Part shown: positions 16,631-25,165 of the stretch, in pieces | How the letters are laid out: each line of letters begins with the position of its first letter | How positions within the stretch are numbered: the stretch's first letter is position 1 | Source of the DNA: Variovorax sp. J22P240 | Lineage (GTDB): Bacteria; Pseudomonadota; Gammaproteobacteria; Burkholderiales; Burkholderiaceae_C | Reading direction: 5' to 3' | DNA: 64,000 nucleotides | Assembly: GCF_030316855.1 (NCBI RefSeq) | Contig: NZ_JASZYR010000014.1 | Span: 1-64,000, forward strand | The notes under the pieces: generated by a model | The model's database searches: none | Seen by the model: the letters and a program-made list of their open reading frames with translations, nothing else | Told to the model about the DNA's origin: nothing | Program-made: the position numbers and the translations under genes

Positions 16631-18106
16631 TCACACGCGCTGCACGTTCGGCAGCTTGTAGCTGCCATCGAGCAGCGGCTGCAACGGCACGTAGGTGCGG
16701 ACGATGAGCGCGAACTGACCTTCGGGTGCTGGCAGCCAATTGGCCTGCGCGGACTTGTCCGCGGGCGGTTGGTGCGATAGGTGCAGCGTGAGTGAACCGT
16801 CTGCGTTGAACTCCAGTTCGTCCGCGTCGAGGTTCACGGTGCCGATGTTGTGGCGGCCGTTCGGGCTCGTGGGCAGCATGTAGTAATCCTGGTCGTACAT
16901 CGAGAGTGACCAGAAACCGCCCTTGTCGCGATCAACGGGTGGCAGCGAACCTTTCGGGAAATTCATCGTGTAGCCGTATCGGCCGTACAGCAGAGCGCCC
17001 TTGGCATCGGTGCCGCGTATCCAGTAGATCGCCTCGCGATAGTCGTTGACAAAGATGTAGATCACCGCCGCCTGCGCGCGACCGAACCAGTCGGTGCCCC
17101 ACGCGCCGCCGTTCTCCTGTCGCTGCCAGCCATTGCCGCCGGCATCCACGCCGACCTGGTGGTACCTGGCGCCGTCGTGCAGCTCGGCATCCGCTTCGAG
17201 CGCCACCCGGTCGAGCAGCGTCTTCCAGGCCGGAGCGGCTTCGCGCAACGCGAGCAGCGTGCGCGCCTGATCAGCCATAGGTGCGTCGTCAGGGCCGACG
17301 GCAGGGTTCGCGTCGAGTGCCTTCTTCAGGTCGTCCCAGAAGGTCTTGACATTCACCGGTCGACCGCGCAACAAATCGGGGTCGGCGGTCACCATCTCGG
17401 CCGTCAGCCCAGGAGGGAAGACCTTGTTGCGCGCGCTGGCTTCGCAGTCGAAAACGAGGCGGCCCGGCTTGTCCTGGCTCAGCGGCACGATGCCGATCTG
17501 GTTGAGCACGGCGCGCGCGCGGGCCTTGGCTTCGGGCGAGTGCGCAGCGAAGCTCCGGCCGAACACGCCACCCACGTTGGTCGGCGAGCGCAGCACGTCG
17601 ATGAAGCCGGCCGGCTTCTCGCCCTTCCAACCTGGCCCCACCAGCAACAGCTTGCCGCCCGGCGTGCCCGATGCCGATCCCAGCTGGTGTGTCACGGTGG
17701 TGAAGAGATCGACGATCTGAATCGTCCAGTAGTGGCCCTTCGGCGCGTCGGTCGGTGTCTGGATCACCACGCTGTCGCTCGCCAGGTCGACCAGGCCCAC
17801 GCCGTAGATCGTGTCGTTGTTGGGCGTGACCACTTTGCGCTGCGGCGCTGGCATGTAGTCCGCGAGATAGCCCATGCGATTCTTCGGCGCACCCGGAAAC
17901 AGCCCCAGGGTGGCGCCGGGTTCCTTCATCAGCTGCCACGCGCTCGTGCGGCCGAAGGTATCGACCGCCGGGTAGCCCCAGTAGTAGACGATGCGGGCCA
18001 GCGATTCGACGTACTTCGCATTGGCCAGCTGGGCGGGCACGCCGGCCGCGTTGGCGAGATCGCCGTGCGCCGGTGTCAGAGCCCTTACCGCATAGGACGC
18101 GTTCAT
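16631..18106 (-). CDS. DUF1254/DUF1214 domain protein
   Basis: The 491-residue protein has the DUF1254 N-terminal domain (about 30-160, with VVTPNNDTIYGVGLVDL) and the DUF1214 C-terminal domain (about 375-485, with FWSLSMYDQDYYML and ending ANWLPAPEGQFALIVRTY). Proteins of this family are widespread in soil bacteria and have no settled function. Many members carry a signal peptide; none is obvious here. ATG 18106 was chosen because GGAG lies six to nine bases upstream; in-frame ATGs at 18118 and 18166 are alternatives. A second DUF1254 protein is at 44111-45448. The gene is divergent from the dihaem cytochrome. Confidence 0.85.
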   Translation of the reverse strand: MNASYAVRALTPAHGDLANAAGVPAQLANAKYVESLARIVYYWGYPAVDTFGRTSAWQLMKEPGATLGLFPGAPKNRMGYLADYMPAPQRKVVTPNNDTIYGVGLVDLASDSVVIQTPTDAPKGHYWTIQIVDLFTTVTHQLGSASGTPGGKLLLVGPGWKGEKPAGFIDVLRSPTNVGGVFGRSFAAHSPEAKARARAVLNQIGIVPLSQDKPGRLVFDCEASARNKVFPPGLTAEMVTADPDLLRGRPVNVKTFWDDLKKALDANPAVGPDDAPMADQARTLLALREAAPAWKTLLDRVALEADAELHDGARYHQVGVDAGGNGWQRQENGGAWGTDWFGRAQAAVIYIFVNDYREAIYWIRGTDAKGALLYGRYGYTMNFPKGSLPPVDRDKGGFWSLSMYDQDYYMLPTSPNGRHNIGTVNLDADELEFNADGSLTLHLSHQPPADKSAQANWLPAPEGQFALIVRTYVPLQPLLDGSYKLPNVQRV

Positions 18107-18420
18107 GATCGACTCCATGAAGACTTTCACGCTGGATTGCAGGGCTCCGCCTCTATCCGAGGCCATGGGCTCCAGGGAACCGACATGCTAGAAGTGAGGC
18201 ACTCTTTCCGCAACGGCCCTTTGGTGCAAAGGACCTTCCAGCTTGGACCTCGAAGCGGAACTGTCCGCCATGACCGATTGCTCGGCCAGTTGAATCCAAC
18301 TTCCGCCGTTCCGGGTGTGCGGAAACAGAACGGTCCCCTGCTCCATCTAATGGTCACTGGCTGCTGACTCGCAACCCGCTGCGGGCGCCATGCAGCCCAG
18401 TGCTGCGAAAGGAGCTGCAG
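18107..18420. other. 314-base divergent intergenic region
   Basis: This stretch separates the DUF1254 gene (minus) from the cytochrome gene (plus) and must hold both promoters. A 52-codon frame on the minus strand (18188-18346, starting MEQGTVLFPHTRNGG) is open, but it has no recognisable relative and would overlap the promoter region, so I did not call it. I see no clear palindrome. Confidence 0.4.
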
Positions 18421-19713
18421 ATGACCGCCAGACGTCTTGAATGGATGGAAGCGAGCGGAGTTGCAACCAGGGTCGGCGCACGAACCGTGCTCACCACAAC
18501 AATGACTGCGGTCGCTGCCGCACTTGCCGTCGCGTGCGGGGGTGGCGGGCACGGGGGCGGCGGATTCGCATTCGCCACAGGTGGCGCAGGTGGTTCGGCG
18601 GCCGAGCAAGCCGCTCTGGTTGCACAGGGCAAGCAGATCTTCCGTTTCGACACTTTCGGCGACGAAGCCCATTGGACCGGCACCCTGCGGATGCATGAGG
18701 TCATCAGTACCGCAGTCAGTCCCGCGACGGCGCTGGAGGTCGGGCTGAAGGTCGACGCCGAGGCGCTGCCGCTTGCCGTGGTGCAGGGCATCCAGGATGG
18801 AAGTGTCGATCTCAAGAGTCCCGCGACGACCGTCGCCTTGCTGAAGCTGGACGCTGTGGTCGGCCTCAAGGGCACCGTGGAGACGATTGGCGGCAAGGAC
18901 GCGCTGACCCGCGTCGGTGTCACCTGTGCGCTCTGTCATTCGACCGTCGACAATTCTTTCGCGCCGGGCATCGGCAAGCGGCTCGATGGCTGGGCCAATC
19001 GGGACCTGAATCCCGGCGCCATCATCGCGCTTTCGCCTGCGTTGGACGCGGCCCGGAAGGCGATCTACCTCTCGTGGGGCAAGGGCAAGTACGATCCGCG
19101 CTTCAACATCGACGGCCTCAGCAAGCCGGTGGTCATCCCGCCGGCCTACGGGTTGGAAGGCATTCACAGCGTGACCTTCACCGGCGACGGCACCGACATC
19201 GCCTACTGGAACCGGTATGTGGCCGTGACCCAGATGGGCGGCCAGGGCAACTTCTCCGATCCGCGCCTGAACCTGAACATCACCCACGGTACCGCAGACT
19301 TCGTGACGAGCAAGCTGCCCGCGTTGCAGGCCTACCAGTTGTCATTGAAGGCTCCCGCTGCGCCGGCGGGCAGTTTCGACGCCGCTGCAGCCGCGCGCGG
19401 CAAAGTGGTCTTCGACGGCGCAGGAAAGTGCGCGAGCTGCCACAGCGGCGCCCTCCTCACCGATGCCAACTCGACCCTGCATCCCCCCAGCGACTCGATG
19501 GCGGAACCGGAAACGCCGAGCTACGCTTTCCGTTCGGCGACCAGGATGTACCGCACCTCGCCACTGCGAGGCGCTTGGCAGAACGCGCCTTACTTCCATG
19601 ACGGGTCCGCCGCCACGCTCGAGGAGGTCGCAGCCACCTACAACACCAGACGAGCGCTGGGCCTCACCCCCCAGGAGATTACTGATCTCGCCCAGTACCT
19701 GAAGTCGCAGTGA
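18421..19713 (+). CDS. Exported dihaem cytochrome c, MauG/CCP-like
   Basis: The 430-residue protein has an N-terminal export signal (about 20-39, ending AVAC and followed by a Gly/His-rich run). It contains two c-type haem sites: CALCH (169-173) and CASCH (337-341). After the second site the sequence YRTSPLRGAWQNAPYFHDGS and the helix LTPQEITDLAQYLKSQ match the C-terminal end of dihaem peroxidase/MauG-type cytochromes; the HDG His is a usual conserved residue there. The substrate is unknown. ATG 18421 follows an AAAGGAG site. The gene is divergent from the DUF1254 gene. Confidence 0.85.
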   Translation: MTARRLEWMEASGVATRVGARTVLTTTMTAVAAALAVACGGGGHGGGGFAFATGGAGGSAAEQAALVAQGKQIFRFDTFGDEAHWTGTLRMHEVISTAVSPATALEVGLKVDAEALPLAVVQGIQDGSVDLKSPATTVALLKLDAVVGLKGTVETIGGKDALTRVGVTCALCHSTVDNSFAPGIGKRLDGWANRDLNPGAIIALSPALDAARKAIYLSWGKGKYDPRFNIDGLSKPVVIPPAYGLEGIHSVTFTGDGTDIAYWNRYVAVTQMGGQGNFSDPRLNLNITHGTADFVTSKLPALQAYQLSLKAPAAPAGSFDAAAAARGKVVFDGAGKCASCHSGALLTDANSTLHPPSDSMAEPETPSYAFRSATRMYRTSPLRGAWQNAPYFHDGSAATLEEVAATYNTRRALGLTPQEITDLAQYLKSQ

Positions 19714-19735
19714 GGCCGCGACAGCCCCCGCGGCC
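19714..19735 (+). terminator. Hairpin after the cytochrome gene, possible terminator
   Basis: The arms GGCCGCG and CGCGGCC pair perfectly over 7 bases around an 8-base loop, starting directly after the TGA at 19711-19713. No T-run follows, so it may be a weak or Rho-assisted terminator, or an mRNA-protecting hairpin. Confidence 0.4.
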
Positions 19736-19822
19736 ATCTGCAGGGGTGCTGGGCTCCCTTTTGGGCGGCACGCTTGTGGGGACCACGCAGCGAGACTAAG
19801 CTGTCGTGAGGGTGGTCTTGCC

Positions 19823-20914
19823 ATGGGCGATTTCCGGCGTTCCGTCCATTTCACGTCCAGTTTCGACGGCGTGCGGCTGGCTTACGCCATCTGCGGCCGA
19901 GGTCATCCGCTGGTGTGCGTGCCGACGTGGATCAGCCATGTGGAGCACGATTGGGAGAGCCCCGTGATGCGCCATCTGGTCGTCGAGATGGCGAGCCGCC
20001 ACAGGTTGCTGAGCTACGACTGCCGGGGCGTCGGGATGTCGGAGCGCGAAGTGAGCGACATGTCCTTTGACGCCTGGGTTCACGACCTCGAGGCGGTCGT
20101 CGATGCGACCGGGCTGGAGCGCTTTGCGCTGTGGGGCATCTCGGGCGCGCCGGCAGTGGCGATCGCGTATGCCGTGCGCCATCCTGAGCGGGTCAGCCAT
20201 CTCGTCCTTTGCGGCGGCTTCTGCAGGGGCCGGCTCCGGCGCAATGCGCGCGGGGCCGAAGAGAAGGCGCGCGTGATGCTGGAACTCATCGGGCAGGGGT
20301 GGGGTGCCGAGGAGCCGGCGTTCCGCCAGGTCTTCACCTCGCTGATGGTGCCGGGCGGCACGGCGGAGCAATGGCGCTGGTTCACCGACAAGATGCGCAT
20401 GGCGACATCGCCCCAAACCGCGCAGCGCATGCTGCGCCTATGGCAGGACATCGACGTCTGCGACCTTGCCCGGCAGGTGCAGTGCGCGGCCCTTGTGCTG
20501 CACGCACGACACGACGCCATCGTGCCGTACGAGGAAGGCAAGCTCATGGCCTCGCTGATTCCGGGCGCCGAGTTCGTCACGCTGGACAGTGCGAACCATG
20601 TGATCCTCGAGAACGAGCCGGCCTGGCCGCAGCTGCAGGCCGCGCTTCGCCGCTTCCTTCCCGCTCCTGAAGTACCTGAGGACGCCAACACCAGCCTCGG
20701 TTTCGACGACCTGACGCGACGCGAGCGCGAGGTGCTGGAGCTGATCGCCCAAGGGCTTGGCAATGACGCCATTGCGCAGCGGCTGGCCATCAGCCCGAAG
20801 ACCTTGCGCAATCACATCACGAGCATCTTTGGCAAGCTCGCCGCGCCCACCCGCGCCCAGGCGATCGTGCGCGCGCGGGAGGTCGGCTTCGGCCACGCGG
20901 TGCCGTCGACATGA
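19823..20914 (+). CDS. Alpha/beta-hydrolase domain fused to LuxR-type DNA-binding domain
   Basis: The 363-residue protein has an alpha/beta-hydrolase domain (1-280) with an apparently complete triad: Ser107 in GISGAP, Asp231 in ARHDAIVP and His259 in SANHVI. This is followed by a LuxR/GerE helix-turn-helix (297-357): LTRREREVLELIAQGLGNDA, then SPKTLRNHITSIFGKL and a final T-R-A-Q-A helix. It should be a cytoplasmic transcription regulator whose input domain binds, and perhaps hydrolyses, a small ester or lactone. Possible targets are the neighbouring exported hydrolases, which is inference. The ATG at 19823 has only a weak upstream site. Confidence 0.87.
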   Translation: MGDFRRSVHFTSSFDGVRLAYAICGRGHPLVCVPTWISHVEHDWESPVMRHLVVEMASRHRLLSYDCRGVGMSEREVSDMSFDAWVHDLEAVVDATGLERFALWGISGAPAVAIAYAVRHPERVSHLVLCGGFCRGRLRRNARGAEEKARVMLELIGQGWGAEEPAFRQVFTSLMVPGGTAEQWRWFTDKMRMATSPQTAQRMLRLWQDIDVCDLARQVQCAALVLHARHDAIVPYEEGKLMASLIPGAEFVTLDSANHVILENEPAWPQLQAALRRFLPAPEVPEDANTSLGFDDLTRREREVLELIAQGLGNDAIAQRLAISPKTLRNHITSIFGKLAAPTRAQAIVRAREVGFGHAVPST

Positions 20915-21042
20915 CCCTCTCCGATGTGCGCTAGGACCGAGGCCCTGCGCCGATGCGTGTTGCGTGGGACACCCGCCTCATGACGCGGCTGCGGCTCCGC
21001 GCTCCAATGGCCCCGTCGGCATGGTGCCGAATCGAGGTCGAC

Positions 21043-21993
21043 ATGAAGCCATATCGCATTCGGCAGCGGCTCCGTGCCCAAAGCGTCCTGTTCGCAACAT
21101 TTCTCCTGGGGGTCGCCGGGGCGGCCACCGGCGCGCCAGCCGCACCTGCAATGGACCGGGCCCGCGTCGAGCCGGCGATCGAATTGGAGTACCGGTTGCA
21201 AGGCACGGGGGAACCGGTGGTTCTGCTCCACGCCGGCCTGTTCGCGCAGTGGTTCCAACCCTTGCTGAATGAGCCTGCACTCACCGCCCGCTATCGCGTG
21301 CTGAGTCTGCACCGCGTGGGCTATGCGGGCAGCAGCCGCGTCGCAGGACCGGTCAGCATCGCGCAGCAGGCGGCGCAAGTCGACACGCTGATGCGCCAGC
21401 TGGGCATCGAGCGGGCCCATGTCGTCGGCCATTCGTCAGGGGCCAACATCGCGCTCCAGCTGGCGATTGACGCGCCTCAGCGCGTGCACTCGTTGGCATT
21501 GCTCGAGCCGGCCTTGCCTGTCGGCGACAGTTCCGAGCGCCTGCTTTCAACGCGGCAGGCGGCGATGGCGCCGGTGCTCGAGAGCTACCGCAAGGGCGAC
21601 AAGGCGGCCGCGGTGGATGGATTCATGCGTGTCGTCGCGGGCCCCGCGTACCGAGCGCCATTCGACGAGGCGCTGCCGGGCGCTTTCGATCGCGGCGTGA
21701 CGGACGCCGACACCTTTTTCGGCCAGGAACTGCCAGCCATTCAGCAGTGGCGGCTCGCACGCGAAGATGCGGGCCGCATCACGCAACCGGTGCTCGCCGT
21801 GATCGGCGAGAAGAGCACCGAGGTGTCCCCGATCTGGGGCGAGCGCCAACAAGTTCTGCTCGACTGGCTTCCGAACGCCGAAGGGTTCGTGCTGCCCGGA
21901 ACGACGCACTTGCTGCATGTGCAGAACCCAGGCGGCATGGCGGCAGCCTTGGCGTCGTTCTACGTCCGTTATCCGATCAAGGCTGCGCGCTGA
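21043..21993 (+). CDS. Exported alpha/beta hydrolase
   Basis: From ATG 21043 the product is 316 residues, with a signal peptide ending around GAATGAPAAPA (about residue 30). The mature enzyme has the oxyanion strand VVLLHAGLFAQW, the nucleophile elbow GHSSGANIALQ, an Asp near VLAVIGEKSTE and a late His in LPGTTHLLHVQNP, so the triad appears intact. It should hydrolyse an ester, amide or related bond outside the cytoplasm. A GAGG site precedes the chosen start; longer frames from 20953 would bury the signal peptide. It follows the hydrolase/LuxR fusion by 128 bases on the same strand. Confidence 0.82.
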   Translation: MKPYRIRQRLRAQSVLFATFLLGVAGAATGAPAAPAMDRARVEPAIELEYRLQGTGEPVVLLHAGLFAQWFQPLLNEPALTARYRVLSLHRVGYAGSSRVAGPVSIAQQAAQVDTLMRQLGIERAHVVGHSSGANIALQLAIDAPQRVHSLALLEPALPVGDSSERLLSTRQAAMAPVLESYRKGDKAAAVDGFMRVVAGPAYRAPFDEALPGAFDRGVTDADTFFGQELPAIQQWRLAREDAGRITQPVLAVIGEKSTEVSPIWGERQQVLLDWLPNAEGFVLPGTTHLLHVQNPGGMAAALASFYVRYPIKAAR

Positions 21994-22051
21994 ACGTTGG
22001 CGAACTTCCCCCACTCGTCGATTCCGGCTTGACGAGCTTCGCGCTCCCGCA

Positions 22052-23728
22052 TCAGAGATTGCCAAGCGTCCATGGCCCCTTGATCGCGAACGTGATGCCC
22101 GGCCTGAGGATCCCGACGAACAGCACCGACCCCTGCCGGTCGAAGCACGCCCCGGCGAACTCGATGCCCCGATAGTCGAATGGAGCCACGATCTTGCCGG
22201 CAGTGGCAACGTCATTCGCGCTGAGATTTACCTCGTTGCGGCAAAACACGTAGGCCTCGCCGTCTTCGTTGAGACCCAGCAGCCGCGAGCCGCCGTCGCC
22301 GAGACCACCGTCCTCGCACAAGACGAGACCGCCGCGCGGACTGACGGTGGCGTTGTCGGGATTGTTTCCCGCTGTCTGGCTGCCGCTGACGAACACCGCG
22401 CGAAGGTGCATGGTGCGAAGGTGGAGTTCCCACACCGCACCCTCGCCGCGGCCCTTGCGTTCGCGGTCGTCAACGCCCGCCGTGGTGTCCACGATGAACA
22501 TCCGGTCGTCCGAGTACGCGATCCCTTCGCAACGGCTCATCCGCGCGCAGCCGTTCGACAGCGCCTGATAGGTCGGCCCGGCACTCAGGCCCAAGGTCTC
22601 GAGGCCCGGCTGGCCGGCAACGAACACAGGGCTCGCGTCGGGGTCCGCGATGTTGACCCACTCGACGACGTACTCATCGCCGATGTCGGGGTTGAGGAGT
22701 GCTTCGTTGTTGGCCTCGGCCAGCGTGCTTGACCGAGCCTGCCGCACGATGGTGACGATGCGCGCCGCCTGGAGGGTGCCGCCCTGCTGCAGGGCCCCGA
22801 GACGGCGGGCCGTGTTGCGTGGCCTGTAGCGGTAGAGCACCGACAGGTTGCGGTTGTCCTCGGTCTCGTAGACATCGCCGGTGGCCGGATCGAGGGCCAC
22901 CGCCTCGTGAACGAAGCGACCCATGCCAACGATCGGCGTCGCGATGGATCTCGCGGGGATGGCCGCCGCCTCGAACACATAGCCGTGCTTCTTGCCGTTG
23001 ATCAAGGAGAAGTCGACGATCGTCTCCTCGCACGTGAGCCAGCTGCCCCAGGTCGTGGCGCCCCCGGCGCAGTTGCCCAGCGTGCCGCCCAGCGACGAGG
23101 TCGACAGGACGCCTCTGTTGCCGAGAAAGAGGAGGTTGGTCGTGCCGCCGCCCGCATAGCCGACGAACCGCGGCGGATCGGGGAGCGTCGTGTCCCCGAC
23201 GAAAGTCGGACCCGCACCGATGCGAATCGGCAGGGTGCCGTAGAAGATGGTGATGATGCCGTCGACCGGGGATGTGGAGTACATCGATGGCGCCTGGACC
23301 ACGTCCGCCGTGGTCGCGACCAGGCCGCGTTCGTGGTTGCGCACGACCAACGACACCGACCCATCCGGCCTGTCGTGTTCGCGCAGGCCCAATGAATCCG
23401 AATCGCCTCGCGTCACCCTGAGGACGCCCATGCCGTCGTGGCTGTCGGGCGTAGGGCGACCGTCGGTCATCGTGTCACCGCTCCAGCCGTACGACCTGTA
23501 TTCGAATCCTTCGGGCAGCGCGAGCAGCGGCAGGCCCGTGCTGCCATCGCGCACCGGGGCGATCGGGCCATACGGCGATCGCGCCGACACGGTCTGCTTG
23601 CCGACGGCAGCCACCGCATGGCGACTGGCCAATGCACCGAGGGCGCAAAGCAGGCCGTTAGCCGCCACGACGCCCGCCGAACGTTGCAACAGATAGCGCC
23701 TTGTCGGCGATGAAAGCGGTGAGTTCAT
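22052..23728 (-). CDS. PhoX-family (DUF839) exported phosphatase-like protein
   Basis: The 558-residue protein has an N-terminal twin-arginine-type signal (TRRYLLQRS, then a hydrophobic stretch to AVAAVG). The mature part carries features of the DUF839/PhoX beta-propeller: VVRNHERGL, WLTCEETIVDF, FVHEAVALDPATGDVYETED and CEGIAYSDD, whose Glu, His and Asp residues bind the calcium and iron cofactors in characterised PhoX. These enzymes release phosphate from organic esters in the periplasm or outside. A GAGGAG site precedes ATG 23728. It is downstream of the GDSL lipoprotein on the same strand, 40 bases apart. Confidence 0.85.
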   Translation of the reverse strand: MNSPLSSPTRRYLLQRSAGVVAANGLLCALGALASRHAVAAVGKQTVSARSPYGPIAPVRDGSTGLPLLALPEGFEYRSYGWSGDTMTDGRPTPDSHDGMGVLRVTRGDSDSLGLREHDRPDGSVSLVVRNHERGLVATTADVVQAPSMYSTSPVDGIITIFYGTLPIRIGAGPTFVGDTTLPDPPRFVGYAGGGTTNLLFLGNRGVLSTSSLGGTLGNCAGGATTWGSWLTCEETIVDFSLINGKKHGYVFEAAAIPARSIATPIVGMGRFVHEAVALDPATGDVYETEDNRNLSVLYRYRPRNTARRLGALQQGGTLQAARIVTIVRQARSSTLAEANNEALLNPDIGDEYVVEWVNIADPDASPVFVAGQPGLETLGLSAGPTYQALSNGCARMSRCEGIAYSDDRMFIVDTTAGVDDRERKGRGEGAVWELHLRTMHLRAVFVSGSQTAGNNPDNATVSPRGGLVLCEDGGLGDGGSRLLGLNEDGEAYVFCRNEVNLSANDVATAGKIVAPFDYRGIEFAGACFDRQGSVLFVGILRPGITFAIKGPWTLGNL

Positions 23729-23768
23729 GGGGCACTCCTCACAGGGCGGGCCGCGGAAGCCCGGGGGG

Positions 23769-24986
23769 TCAGATCAGTCCCTGTCGATACATCTCGGTCA
23801 GCACGAAGCGCGCGATGATCAGATGCCCGAGCGTGGTCGGATGCTCGGTGTCGGCATAGAAATACTGGAACGGGGCATTCAGCTCCGCCAGCGTCAAGGG
23901 CGAGCAGAACAGGCTCGACGCATCTTCCAGCGGCTGTCCCGAGCCCTCGGCAATGGCCTCAAGGTCGCACGCCGGGAGGCTCAAGGTGGAGACGCCGAAC
24001 CTGCGCGGGTCCGCGACCACCTGCTTGAACTCAGCGTAGGTGTCGATCACCTTGACGCCTCCGCCGATGCCGGCGGTCAGCGTGAGGTTGAAGTCCGTGA
24101 CCCACGCCGACAGGTTCGCAGCAATCGCTAGTGGGAGCGTGCGGCCTGCGATCGTGTCCGCGAGATCCGGCACCGTGAGGACCGCGACGCGGGTCGCACC
24201 GTGATCGACGATGCGGCGCAATTGTCCGACGAGATCGACCGCCGCCTGGACGACGGCAGCCTGGGTCTCTGCGGCCGTCTGCAGTCCGTGGGCGTACCTG
24301 TCGAGCTGGAAAAACAGATCGTTCGAACCTGCGAAGACGAACACCATCTGGGTGCGGTCGAAGCGCTGGCCATGGGTGTCGAGATAGTCGCCGATCTGCT
24401 GCGCCACGGGAAAGGTCAGCGCGGCCCTGCACGCACCGACCGGATCCGGATTGCAACCGATGCCTGGTTGCTGCGATACACGAGCTCCCCCCATCGCGAA
24501 GCCGGTCCCGAGAGGTATGGAGATTTGCGACTGTCCGCCGAAGCCCTGGCGAAACGGCCTGACCGAAGTACCGAGCAGCACGCCGACAGTCTCGGGCCAG
24601 ATGGGGCCTGGGTTGGTCGTGAACTTGCCGCCACCGGCTTGCGCAATGGAGCCGACCTTGTAGGTGCCGACATCGCTCAGGCTGTCTCCGAAAACGATGA
24701 CCTGCTGAATGCGGTCCGCCCTGAATGCCTGAAAGGAAGCGAGCGCGGCGGCGACCGCCTTTGCTGGCTCGCCGCCCCCGGCTGCCACTTTGGCGGCGGC
24801 GTCCTTGGCCTCCGCGCTGATGGCGGGTGCTGCGGCTGCCGCTTGCGCCTGCGTCTGCGCTTCCGATGCGAACCCTGTCGACATGCCGTCGGATGACCCG
24901 CCGCCGCCGCAGGATGCCATCAACAAGGCCATGAGCAGCGACCACGCCAGGCGTCGCAGGCTCGGTGCTTCCATAACAGAGTTCAT
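23769..24986 (-). CDS. SGNH/GDSL-family lipase/esterase lipoprotein
   Basis: The 405-residue protein starts with a lipoprotein signal ending LMASC (Cys26), then Gly/Ser and a long Ala-rich linker (to about 90). The SGNH domain shows block I GDSLSD (Ser102), the oxyanion Gly in GTGFAMGGAR, block III FAGSNDLFF and block V DTEHPT (Asp379, His382). It should be a secreted or surface-anchored esterase. ATG 24986 follows GGAGG. It is divergent from the regulator at 25166 and probably in one transcript with the PhoX-type gene. Confidence 0.88.
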   Translation of the reverse strand: MNSVMEAPSLRRLAWSLLMALLMASCGGGGSSDGMSTGFASEAQTQAQAAAAAPAISAEAKDAAAKVAAGGGEPAKAVAAALASFQAFRADRIQQVIVFGDSLSDVGTYKVGSIAQAGGGKFTTNPGPIWPETVGVLLGTSVRPFRQGFGGQSQISIPLGTGFAMGGARVSQQPGIGCNPDPVGACRAALTFPVAQQIGDYLDTHGQRFDRTQMVFVFAGSNDLFFQLDRYAHGLQTAAETQAAVVQAAVDLVGQLRRIVDHGATRVAVLTVPDLADTIAGRTLPLAIAANLSAWVTDFNLTLTAGIGGGVKVIDTYAEFKQVVADPRRFGVSTLSLPACDLEAIAEGSGQPLEDASSLFCSPLTLAELNAPFQYFYADTEHPTTLGHLIIARFVLTEMYRQGLI

Positions 24987-25165
24987 ACGTCCTCCGTCGA
25001 TCGAGCGGCCCCCTGATTTGCATCAATCGATACGCAATTGAAACTGTCCTCGAACTTGGTTCCGAAGTAACGACCGAGCGCCGAGAATTCACGAAAACAA
25101 ACGAATGTCGCCAGTTGGAGGACTGTGGGACGGCCGCCGCCGGGGGGCGCGCCGAAGGGAGGCGC

